Source: Nitrospirota bacterium
GTDB lineage: Bacteria > Nitrospirota > Nitrospiria > Nitrospirales > NS-4
Assembly: GCA_005877565.1 (NCBI GenBank)
Contig: VBOK01000016.1
Coordinates: forward strand, 1 to 5,425
Length of the DNA: 5,425 nt
Direction: 5' to 3'
Shown here: positions 1 to 5,425 of the stretch, piece by piece
Numbering within the stretch: the first letter of the stretch is position 1
Layout: each line of letters starts with the position of its first letter
Notes under the pieces: generated by a model
Told to the model about the DNA's origin: nothing
Databases searched by the model: none
The model's input: the letters and a program-made list of their open reading frames with translations, nothing else
Program-made: the position numbers and the translations under genes

Positions 1-1
1 A

Positions 2-661
2 GGCCGCAGCCTTCTCCTCAGCCTCCCCGCCGATCTCGCCGATCATGACTACCGCGTCCGTCTCAGGGTCCTTCTCGAACATCGCCAAGAGGTCGACGTA
101 TCCGGTGCCGATGATCGGATCGCCGCCGATCCCGATGCAGGTCGTCTCGCCGAGCCCCAGGGTCGTGAGCTGGTTGACCGCCTCATAGGTGAGAGTCCCG
201 CTGCGGGAGATCACCCCCACCCGCCCCTTCTTGTGGATGAAGCCGGGCATGATGCCGATCTTGCACTCGTCCGCCGTGATGATCCCCGGACAGTTTGGCC
301 CGATCAACCGGACGTCACGGCCCCGCAGGGCCCGTTTCACCCGCACCATGTCGTTGACGGGGATGCCCTCCGTGATGCAGACGATCAGCCGGATGCCTGC
401 ATCGGCGGCCTCCAGGATGGCGTCTGAGGCGAACGCCGGCGGCACGAAGATCAGCGACGTGTCGCACTGCGTCTTCTTCACCGCGTCGCGGACCGTGTTG
501 AAGACCGGGATCCCCTCGACCTCCTGGCCGGCCTTGCCGGGCGTCACGCCGGCGACGACCTGCGTGCTGTAGGCCTTGCACTGCGTGGCGTGGAACGACC
601 CCTCCTTGCCCGTGATCCCCTGCACCACCACCCGCGTGCCCTTGTTGACCAGGATGCTCAT
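2..661 (-). CDS. sucD: Succinyl-CoA synthetase (ligase) alpha subunit, N-terminal 220 residues, 3' end beyond window
   Basis: This is the alpha subunit of the SucCD ligase, which interconverts succinate, CoA and NTP with succinyl-CoA, NDP and phosphate in the cytoplasm. I translated the reverse strand from 661 to the window edge with no stop. The N-terminal CoA-binding Rossmann domain shows the family motif ITGKEGSFH (about residues 16-24), then PGKAGQ (41-46), FVPPAFA (72-78), CITEGIP (95-101) and GPNCPGII (121-128). The ligase domain follows, with VISRSGTLTYE (150-160) and GGDPIIGTGYVD (179-190). The phosphorylated active-site His (about residue 246 in the E. coli protein) and the last roughly 70 residues are outside the window, so the integrity of the gene cannot be judged. 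The start ATG overlaps the sucC stop as ATGA, and no good ribosome site precedes it, so translation is probably coupled to sucC. Identity is near certain. Confidence 0.97.
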   Translation of the reverse strand, partial: MSILVNKGTRVVVQGITGKEGSFHATQCKAYSTQVVAGVTPGKAGQEVEGIPVFNTVRDAVKKTQCDTSLIFVPPAFASDAILEAADAGIRLIVCITEGIPVNDMVRVKRALRGRDVRLIGPNCPGIITADECKIGIMPGFIHKKGRVGVISRSGTLTYEAVNQLTTLGLGETTCIGIGGDPIIGTGYVDLLAMFEKDPETDAVVMIGEIGGEAEEKAAA

Positions 662-1857
662 GAGGCCGCTTCGACCTTCTTGCGCTTCTTCCCCGTCAGC
701 GCCACGACCTTCTGCGCCGCCTCCCACAAATCCGTCGCCACCTCGATCTTGAGCCCCGACTCCTGCAGCAGCTTCCGCCCCTCGTCGGCATTGGTTCCCT
801 GCAGCCGCACCACCACCGGAATCTTGATATCCACCTCCTTGGCCGCCTCGATCACCCCGTGCGCGATGCGCTCGCAGCGGACGATCCCGCCGAAGATGTT
901 GATGAAGATCCCTTTGACGTTGCGGTCCTTCAGCAAGATGCGAAAGCCGGCCGCCACTGTCTCCTTCGTCGCGCCACCGCCCACATCCAGAAAGTTCGCC
1001 GGCTCGCTGCCCGCCAGCTTGATCAGGTCCATCGTCGCCATGGCGAGTCCTGCACCGTTCACCATGCAGCCGATGTTGCCGTCCAGCTTGACATAGTTCA
1101 GGTTGTTGTTCGTGGCCTCGATCTCCAGCGGCTCTTCCTCATGCAGATCGCGCATCGCCTGGATGTCCGGATGCTTGAACAGACCGTTGTCGTCGATCGA
1201 CATCTTGCCGTCCAGCGCAACGAGCTGCTTGTCCTGCGTGATGACCAGCGGGTTGATCTCGACCAGCGACGCGTTCTTCTCCATGAAGAGGCGGTACAAG
1301 TTGTCAAGCAGCGCGATGAAGGAGCCGAGGATGGTCGGCTCGAGCGCCGGCAGCCCCAGGCCATACGCCAGGTTCCGCCCGTTGTAGCCCTGGTACCCGA
1401 CGGCCGGGTCGACCGGCTCCTTCAGCACCTTCTCCGGGGTCTTGGCCGCGACCTCCTCGATCTCCATGCCGCCCTCGGTGCTGGCGATGAAGATCGGCCA
1501 GCCGGAATCACGGTCCACCAGGAGGCTCAGGTACAGCTCCTTGGCGATGTCAGCACCCTCTTCAACCAGCAGGCGGCGCACCTTGCGCCCCTTCGGCCCC
1601 GTCTGGTGCGTCACCAAGGTCCTGCCCAGCAACTCCTTCGCCAGCGCCGGCACCTCAGCACAGTTCTTCGTCAACTTGACCCCGCCTGCCTTCCCGCGCC
1701 CCCCCGCATGGATCTGGGCCTTGACGACATAGACGGACGCGTTCAGCTTCGCCGCCCACTTCTCGGCCGCCAGCGGCGTCCGGATCTCCTTGCCGTTCGG
1801 CACGGGAATGCCAAACTGCGCAAACAACTGCTTGGCCTGGAATTCATGGATGTTCAT
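658..1857 (-). CDS. sucC: Succinyl-CoA synthetase (ligase) beta subunit
   Basis: The gene encodes a 399-residue beta subunit that binds the nucleotide and, with SucD, forms the cytoplasmic succinyl-CoA synthetase. The ATP-grasp domain comes first: it starts MNIHEFQAKQLF, as is usual for the family, and has VVKAQIHAGGRGKAGGVK (44-61) for nucleotide binding and LVEINPLV (198-205) with LDGKMSIDDN (215-224) supplying the expected metal ligands Asn and Asp. The CoA-ligase domain follows with GNIGCMVNGAGLAM (260-273), the phosphate-loop FLDVGGGATKE (289-299), NIFGGIVRCE (320-329) and VVVRLQGTNADEG (348-360). E. coli SucC is about 388 residues; the extra length here is a basic tail, GKKRKKVEAAS. The start is fixed by family alignment and by an AAGGGA ribosome site a few bases upstream. 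The gene is intact, follows frdA after 104 bases, and overlaps sucD by 4 bases. Confidence 0.98.
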   Translation of the reverse strand: MNIHEFQAKQLFAQFGIPVPNGKEIRTPLAAEKWAAKLNASVYVVKAQIHAGGRGKAGGVKLTKNCAEVPALAKELLGRTLVTHQTGPKGRKVRRLLVEEGADIAKELYLSLLVDRDSGWPIFIASTEGGMEIEEVAAKTPEKVLKEPVDPAVGYQGYNGRNLAYGLGLPALEPTILGSFIALLDNLYRLFMEKNASLVEINPLVITQDKQLVALDGKMSIDDNGLFKHPDIQAMRDLHEEEPLEIEATNNNLNYVKLDGNIGCMVNGAGLAMATMDLIKLAGSEPANFLDVGGGATKETVAAGFRILLKDRNVKGIFINIFGGIVRCERIAHGVIEAAKEVDIKIPVVVRLQGTNADEGRKLLQESGLKIEVATDLWEAAQKVVALTGKKRKKVEAAS

Positions 1858-1862
1858 CTTTT

Positions 1863-1868
1863 TCCCTT
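1863..1868 (-). promoter_or_regulatory. Ribosome binding site of sucC
   Basis: On the minus strand AAGGGA lies five bases upstream of the sucC ATG. This supports the start at MNIHEF over any longer form, even though the same reading frame stays open far upstream through the repeat region and across frdA. Confidence 0.7.
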
Positions 1869-1876
1869 CGGTCGCA

Positions 1877-1948
1877 GGCAATAGGCACGAGGCTAGAGGC
1901 TGTAGGCTATAGGTAACCTTTCCGTGCGATTGCCTATAGCCTATTGCC
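1877..1948. repeat. Heptamer repeat array: five direct GGCNNNA units, then three inverted units, forming a hairpin
   Basis: On the plus strand five 7-base units follow each other in exact register from 1877 to 1911: GGCAATA, GGCACGA, GGCTAGA, GGCTGTA and GGCTATA. After a 16-base spacer come three units in the opposite orientation from 1928 to 1948: GATTGCC, TATAGCC and TATTGCC. The arms pair: 1903-1913 is perfectly complementary to 1933-1943 (11 base pairs), and three more pairs (one G-U) extend inward to leave a loop of about 13 bases. An alternative pairing joins 1877-1886 with 1939-1948 (10 perfect pairs). The array fills most of the 104-base frdA-sucC gap. No T-run follows the hairpin on the minus strand, so it does not look like an intrinsic terminator. 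It may be a dispersed repetitive element or an RNA processing/stability site; the function is unknown. Confidence 0.85.
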
Positions 1949-1961
1949 GTTTGCCCCGCGC

Positions 1962-3542
1962 CTATTCCTTTCTGGCGTAGTCCGGGAAGAGCATCGGCGA
2001 ATGGACCGCAAGGGCGCCCGTGTGCTTTCGCGCCTCGGCACGGAACCGCGCGAGGTGCTCCAACGTCAGCTTGCCGTGTTTCATGGCCTTGGCGCGCTCG
2101 GCGGCCGTGGTGCCGGCCCGCTTGCCGAACACCATGAGGTCCAGGAGCGAGTTCCCCATCAGCCGGTTGCGTCCGTGCAGGCCGCCGGAGGCCTCGCCGG
2201 CCACGAAGAGGTTGCGCACGCCGGACTCGCCGTTCACGTCGATCTGCACGCCGCCGTTCTGGTAGTGGAGCGTGGGATAGATCAGCACCGGGTCCTTGGT
2301 GATGTCGATCCCGTACCGCTTGAACTGGCGGACCATCGCCGGGAAATGCTTCTCCAGCGTGCCCAGGCCTGATTCCACATCGAGCAGCGGCGTGTCCAGC
2401 CAGACGCCGAGCCGACCGGTGACAGTGCGCACGCCACGGCCTTCCTCGCACTCCCGGATGATCGAGGAGGAGACGACGTCGCGCGTGTCCAATTCGTTCA
2501 CGAATCGCTCGCCCTTGGCGTTGACCAGATGGCCGCCCTCCGACCGGATGCCTTCGGTGACGAGCGCGCCGACCAGCTGCTCCGGATACACGGCGCCCGT
2601 CGGGTGGTACTGGAACGTGTCGATCTGGAGCAGCTTCGCGCCGAGGCGATAGGCCATCGGCAAGGCGTCCCCGGTCGCGCCGTAGTGGTTGCTGGTCGGG
2701 AATCCCTGGATGTGCAGGCGGCCGATGCCGCCCGTGGCCAGGATGACCGTCTTGGCGGCCACCACCATGTAATGCTTGTTGTCCAGGTCCTGCAGGATCG
2801 CGCCGGTGCAGGCCCCGTCGCCGTCGCTCAGCAGTTCGACGGCCGCGCTGAACTCCAGCAACTGGACCTTCTGGTTCAGCACTTCGTCCTTCAGCACCCG
2901 CATGATCTCGAGACCCGTGTAGTCGGAGCAGGTCAGCAGGCGGGGTTTGGAGCTCCCGCCGCCCTTCTTCACATGGAGGTTCCCGTCGGGGTCGCGATCG
3001 AACAGCACGCCCAGGTCCAGCAACCACTTGGCGATGGTCGGCCCCTCCTCCACCATCGTCTTCAGGAGCCGGTGGTCATTCTTCATGTGCCCGCCCTTGA
3101 GCGTGTCGAGGAAGTGCTGGACCGGCGAGTCTTCCTTGGTGATGGCGATCTGAATCCCACCCTGGGCCATGACGGTATTGGAGTCGCCCAACCGCAGCTT
3201 GGTGGCCAGGAGCACCTGGGCACCGTGCGCGTGCGCATGCAGGGCCGCCGCGCAGCCGGCACCTCCGCCGCCGACGACCAGCACGTCCGTGGAGGAGGTC
3301 GGCATCAGGTCCAGCTCGGCCGACACCGGGCTGTCGCCTTCGAGCAAGGCGGCCAGCTCGCGCACCGTTTTATCGCCGGCGTTCGGGCCGAACTTGAGCG
3401 GGCGGTAGGCGTTCTCGCGGTGATCGGGATGGTACTTCTTAATCAGCGTGTCACGTTCGGCGGGTGAGTACTTCGGCAGCGTCTGATTGCGGCGCGCGTC
3501 GCGGGTCTTGTGGACGAGTTCCTGGAGGGCTTGGAGCTGCAT
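1962..3542 (-). CDS. frdA: Fumarate reductase / succinate dehydrogenase-type flavoprotein subunit (non-covalent FAD form)
   Basis: This 526-residue flavoprotein should interconvert fumarate and succinate using electrons passed by the neighbouring iron-sulfur subunit. The FAD Rossmann motif GGGGAG is at 91-96. NTVMAQGG (122-129) aligns with the flavinylation segment of FrdA/SdhA but has Asn122 in place of the covalent-FAD His, so FAD is probably held non-covalently. Active-site counterparts are present: QYHPTG (His313), TRDVVS (Arg354), LHYQNGG (His426) and GRNRLMGNSLLDL (Arg460). Residues 1-85 form an unrecognised extension, and the long helical C-terminal domain of SdhA (E. coli 588 residues) is absent, the chain ending about 50 residues after the last FAD motif. 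The start directly follows the frdB stop (TAA then ATG), implying translational coupling; Met80 is an alternative but would leave a 237-base gap. L-aspartate oxidase is a relative that also lacks the His, but the adjacent FrdB-like gene argues against it. Reaction direction cannot be read from sequence. Confidence 0.92.
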   Translation of the reverse strand: MQLQALQELVHKTRDARRNQTLPKYSPAERDTLIKKYHPDHRENAYRPLKFGPNAGDKTVRELAALLEGDSPVSAELDLMPTSSTDVLVVGGGGAGCAAALHAHAHGAQVLLATKLRLGDSNTVMAQGGIQIAITKEDSPVQHFLDTLKGGHMKNDHRLLKTMVEEGPTIAKWLLDLGVLFDRDPDGNLHVKKGGGSSKPRLLTCSDYTGLEIMRVLKDEVLNQKVQLLEFSAAVELLSDGDGACTGAILQDLDNKHYMVVAAKTVILATGGIGRLHIQGFPTSNHYGATGDALPMAYRLGAKLLQIDTFQYHPTGAVYPEQLVGALVTEGIRSEGGHLVNAKGERFVNELDTRDVVSSSIIRECEEGRGVRTVTGRLGVWLDTPLLDVESGLGTLEKHFPAMVRQFKRYGIDITKDPVLIYPTLHYQNGGVQIDVNGESGVRNLFVAGEASGGLHGRNRLMGNSLLDLMVFGKRAGTTAAERAKAMKHGKLTLEHLARFRAEARKHTGALAVHSPMLFPDYARKE

Positions 3543-4262
3543 TTACTTGATGGCCGCGCAGACGTCCTTGAGCTGCTGCTCGTCCATGTTGAGGATCTTC
3601 TCCCACTCCGACTGATATTGGCCCTGCGCGATCTCGTCGATCCGCTCGTGCAGTCGCTTCGGTTTTTCCGTGAAGAAGGCCCCCTGCGCGCGGCTTGCGT
3701 AGAGCGCGACCAGGTTCGGCGCGATGTCCGCGATGCAGACGGGCACGCAGAGCCCGCACATCACGCAATCCATGAACATCTCGGAGACTCCCTTAAAATC
3801 GCCGAAGACGGCCTTCCACACCCCGTCCCGCACGTCGATCCCCTGCGGGCAGGCCTCGGTGCAGGCGTTGCAGTTCCGGCAGAGCGGCGCCTCCGGGTAG
3901 AGGTTGAAGAGGTCCTGCTTCGGGTCTTTCAGCTCGGAGAGCTGATAGGTGGCCTTCCGGGCGGGGAAAGGCGAGACCATGGTAAACGACATGCCGTCCT
4001 CGACCGCTGTGGAGCAGGCCAGGCAGGTCCTGACCTTGGGATCGTCCTTGGTCCGGTAGTACGTCGCGCAGGCCCCGCAAAAGCCGCCGAGGCACCCGGC
4101 ACCCCGAATCACTTCCTGGCCGCTGTACCACAGGGCCTTGATGACCGTAATGCCCTCCGGCACCTGGTACTTCTTGCCGGCGATCTCCACGGTCACCATC
4201 TTCGGGCGCAGGACTTCCTCCTGGTCGATGGCGATGTTCTTGTCGAATCCCTTGAAGTCCAT
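3543..4262 (-). CDS. frdB: Fumarate reductase / succinate dehydrogenase-type iron-sulfur subunit with [2Fe-2S] and two [4Fe-4S] motifs
   Basis: This 239-residue protein should relay electrons between an external donor or acceptor and the FAD of the adjacent flavoprotein. A plant-type [2Fe-2S] domain comes first, with GCLGGFCGAC (Cys57, Cys62, Cys65) and a later TCLAC (Cys80, Cys83) that resemble the CREGICGSC and LAC motifs of SdhB. A ferredoxin-like domain follows: CRNCNACTEACP (Cys128, 131, 134, 138) and CVMCGLCVPVC (Cys166, 169, 172, 176). Classical SdhB/FrdB has only three cysteines at the last site and a [3Fe-4S] cluster; the complete set of four here predicts [4Fe-4S]. There is no signal peptide, membrane segment or C-terminal CCG domain. 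The size is close to ordinary FrdB (about 240). The start is supported by AGGA seven bases upstream; Met22 is a weaker alternative that would remove the first 21 residues. It abuts frdA with no gap. Confidence 0.93.
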   Translation of the reverse strand: MDFKGFDKNIAIDQEEVLRPKMVTVEIAGKKYQVPEGITVIKALWYSGQEVIRGAGCLGGFCGACATYYRTKDDPKVRTCLACSTAVEDGMSFTMVSPFPARKATYQLSELKDPKQDLFNLYPEAPLCRNCNACTEACPQGIDVRDGVWKAVFGDFKGVSEMFMDCVMCGLCVPVCIADIAPNLVALYASRAQGAFFTEKPKRLHERIDEIAQGQYQSEWEKILNMDEQQLKDVCAAIK

Positions 4263-4328
4263 AGTCCGGTCCTGACGCCCCTCCGGTCATTGTACTACAT
4301 GTTCTTGATGATTTCCGTCGCGTACGTT
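4263..4328. other. icd-frdB intergenic gap with a 7-base direct repeat and no clear terminator
   Basis: This 66-base spacer contains TCCGGTC twice on the plus strand (4265-4271 and 4282-4288), overlapping the ribosome-site region of frdB. On the minus strand TACAAT (4289-4294) resembles a -10 box, but no acceptable -35 lies at 16-18 bases, so a separate frd promoter is only a weak possibility. No GC-rich hairpin with a T-run follows the icd stop, so read-through from icd into frdB is plausible. Confidence 0.35.
4270..4273 (-). promoter_or_regulatory. Probable ribosome binding site of frdB
   Basis: AGGA on the minus strand is separated by seven bases from the frdB ATG. A stronger GGAGGGG lies farther upstream (about 15 bases from the ATG), at a less suitable distance. 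Together they support starting at MDFKGF and not at the internal Met22. Confidence 0.5.
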
Positions 4329-5425
4329 CTATTGTGCAATCGCGTCCACGATCGCATTCAAGGTCGGGCTTGGACGCATCGCTTTGGCCGTCTTTTCCGT
4401 ATCGGGATGATAATACCCGCCCATATCAACCGGTTTGCCTTGGGCGCCGAGCAGTTCGGCTGTAATCTTGGCCTCATTGTCTGCAAGCTGTTTGGCGACT
4501 TTGGCAAAACGCGCTTGAAGGGTCTTATCGTGCGCCTGCTCGGCCAACGCTTGCGCCCAGTACAACGCCAGATAAAAATGGCTCCCGCGATTATCAATTT
4601 CGCCCACCTTGCGGGCCGGCGACTTGTTGCTTTCCAGGAACTTGGCGTTGGCTCGATCAAGCGTATCGGCCAAAATCTTTGCGGTGGGATTGTTGGAGAC
4701 TTTGCTCAAGTGCTCCAATGAGGCGGCCAGCGCTAAGAATTCACCCAGTGAGTCCCAACGTAAATACCCTTCTTGCTGGAACTGCTGCACATGTTTGGGC
4801 GCCGAGCCGCCGGCTCCAGTCTCAAAGAGGCCGCCGCCCTTCAGCAGGGGAACGATCGAGAGCATTTTTGCGCTGGTCCCGATCTCGAGAATCGGGAAGA
4901 GATCGGTGAGGTAGTCTCGCAACACGTTCCCCGTGACGGAAATGGTATCTTTCCCCTCTTTCATCCGTTCCAGCGAGAACCGCGTCGCCTCCGCCGGAGT
5001 CATGACTCGGATGTCGAGGCCCTTCGTATCGTGAGTCGGCAGATAGCGATTGACCTTCTTGATCAGTTCCGCGTCGTGTGCCCGGTTTTTGTCTAACCAG
5101 AAAACGGCTGGGGATCCCGTGGCTTTTGCGCGATTGACGGCCAGCTTGACCCAATCTTGAATCGCCGCGTCCTTGACCTGGCACATCCGCCAGATATCCC
5201 CTTCTTCCACCTTGTGCTCCAGCAACGTCTGCCCTGACGCGGTGACCACACGAATTGTGCCGTTGCCCTGAGCCTTGAAGGTCTTGTCGTGCGATCCGTA
5301 CTCCTCCGCCGCTTGCGCCATGAGCCCGACGTTGGGAACGCTCCCCATGGTTCTCGGATCAAAGGCGCCGTGCTTTTTACAGAATTCGACGACCTCGTGA
5401 TAGACCGGGGCATAACTGCTGTCGG
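4329..5425 (-). CDS. icd: Monomeric NADP-dependent isocitrate dehydrogenase, C-terminal half, 5' end beyond window
   Basis: The enzyme interconverts isocitrate and 2-oxoglutarate plus CO2 with NADP(H) in the cytoplasm. About 365 residues are visible; the frame stays open to the window edge, where it reads DSSYAPVYHEVVEFCKKHGA, so the ATG at 5348 is internal. The sequence is the large monomeric family (about 740 residues), not the 45 kDa dimeric type: GSVPNVGLMAQ, NVLRDYL, LEIGTSAKMLSIVPL, GGGLFETGAGGSAPKH and LRWDSLGEFLALA. If numbered by the Azotobacter vinelandii enzyme, residues I recall as functional fall in place without gaps: Tyr420 (codon near 5300), Arg547-Asp548 (4919), His589 (4793), Arg600 (4760) and Arg649 (4613). 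This implies working substrate and NADP sites. The N-terminal part, with the catalytic Lys and metal-binding Asp350, is not in view. GC in sampled lines is about 55%, below that of the downstream genes. It lies 66 bases upstream of frdB. Confidence 0.97.
   Translation of the reverse strand, partial: DSSYAPVYHEVVEFCKKHGAFDPRTMGSVPNVGLMAQAAEEYGSHDKTFKAQGNGTIRVVTASGQTLLEHKVEEGDIWRMCQVKDAAIQDWVKLAVNRAKATGSPAVFWLDKNRAHDAELIKKVNRYLPTHDTKGLDIRVMTPAEATRFSLERMKEGKDTISVTGNVLRDYLTDLFPILEIGTSAKMLSIVPLLKGGGLFETGAGGSAPKHVQQFQQEGYLRWDSLGEFLALAASLEHLSKVSNNPTAKILADTLDRANAKFLESNKSPARKVGEIDNRGSHFYLALYWAQALAEQAHDKTLQARFAKVAKQLADNEAKITAELLGAQGKPVDMGGYYHPDTEKTAKAMRPSPTLNAIVDAIAQ

Noticed and set aside
859..1884. 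Long plus-strand open frame opposite sucC
   Set aside because: It is antisense to a clearly conserved gene, has low-complexity Arg/Gln/Leu-rich composition and no recognisable motif; open antisense frames are common in GC-rich coding DNA.
1877..1948. Intrinsic terminator after frdA
   Set aside because: The hairpin is real, but no T-run follows it on the minus strand; what follows is the GAAGGGAAAAAG leader of sucC.
1877..1948. CRISPR array
   Set aside because: Units are 7 bases, contiguous and degenerate, with no unique spacers of about 30 bases.
658..3027. A 789-residue minus-strand reading that would extend SucC far upstream
   Set aside because: The part above 1857 is frdA read out of frame and then the repeat array. 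SucC proteins start at MNIHEF, and a ribosome site lies just ahead of that ATG.
2529..3467. Long plus-strand open frame opposite frdA
   Set aside because: It mirrors the flavoprotein gene, shows a biased Gln/Val/His/Arg composition with no domain, and lacks a supporting upstream gap.
1962..3542. Flavoprotein as L-aspartate oxidase (NadB) or APS reductase alpha (AprA)
   Set aside because: NadB also lacks the flavinylation His, but it acts without an SdhB-like partner; the abutting [2Fe-2S]/2x[4Fe-4S] gene and the TCA neighbours favour fumarate reductase. AprA is larger and pairs with a small ferredoxin-like AprB.
3793..4290. Minus-strand frame starting at 4290, upstream of the frdB start
   Set aside because: It is out of frame with frdB, has Arg/Gly-rich composition and overlaps the conserved Fe-S coding sequence.
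3510..4721. 403-codon plus-strand open frame opposite frdB and the end of icd
   Set aside because: It spans two conserved minus-strand genes and their spacer, and no family motif is visible. Length alone is not enough in this GC range.
4329..5348. ATG at 5348 as the start of isocitrate dehydrogenase
   Set aside because: The conserved sequence continues upstream to the window edge, so this Met corresponds to about residue 404 of the family.

Overview
The window holds five tightly packed genes, all on the minus strand, with two running off the edges. In transcription order (right to left) they are: the C-terminal half of a monomeric NADP-type isocitrate dehydrogenase (icd); a fumarate reductase/succinate dehydrogenase-type iron-sulfur subunit (frdB); its flavoprotein subunit (frdA); the succinyl-CoA synthetase beta subunit (sucC); and the first 220 residues of the alpha subunit (sucD). 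There are no tRNA or rRNA genes, no CRISPR array and no insertion sequence. Everything outside the genes amounts to two short gaps of 66 and 104 bases.

The genes look like one operon or at least one transcription unit. frdB and frdA abut with no spacer (stop codon followed directly by ATG), and sucC and sucD overlap by ATGA. No convincing terminator is visible between any of the genes. The icd part (about 55% GC in sampled lines) is less GC-rich than the frd and suc genes (58-78% in sampled lines), which may mean it has a separate history.

Together the enzymes interconvert fumarate, succinate, succinyl-CoA, and isocitrate/2-oxoglutarate. Clustering fumarate reductase with succinyl-CoA synthetase and isocitrate dehydrogenase fits a reductive (reverse) TCA cycle in an autotroph. 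Only the 2-oxoglutarate:ferredoxin oxidoreductase, aconitase and ATP-citrate lyase would be missing, and these could lie outside the window. The GC content and this gene set suggest a Nitrospira-like bacterium (Nitrospirota). That is an inference from gene content and protein resemblance, not a proven assignment, and an ordinary oxidative TCA cycle is not excluded.

The most unusual points are these. The flavoprotein has Asn where the covalent-FAD His sits in classical FrdA/SdhA, while its catalytic residues are intact; it also has an N-terminal extension and lacks the long C-terminal helical domain. The iron-sulfur subunit has a full four-cysteine motif at the third cluster, suggesting [4Fe-4S] instead of [3Fe-4S]. 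No membrane-anchor gene is present beside them, which suggests a soluble enzyme with an unidentified electron donor. Between frdA and sucC lies a compact array of five direct 7-base repeats followed by three inverted copies that can fold into a strong hairpin.
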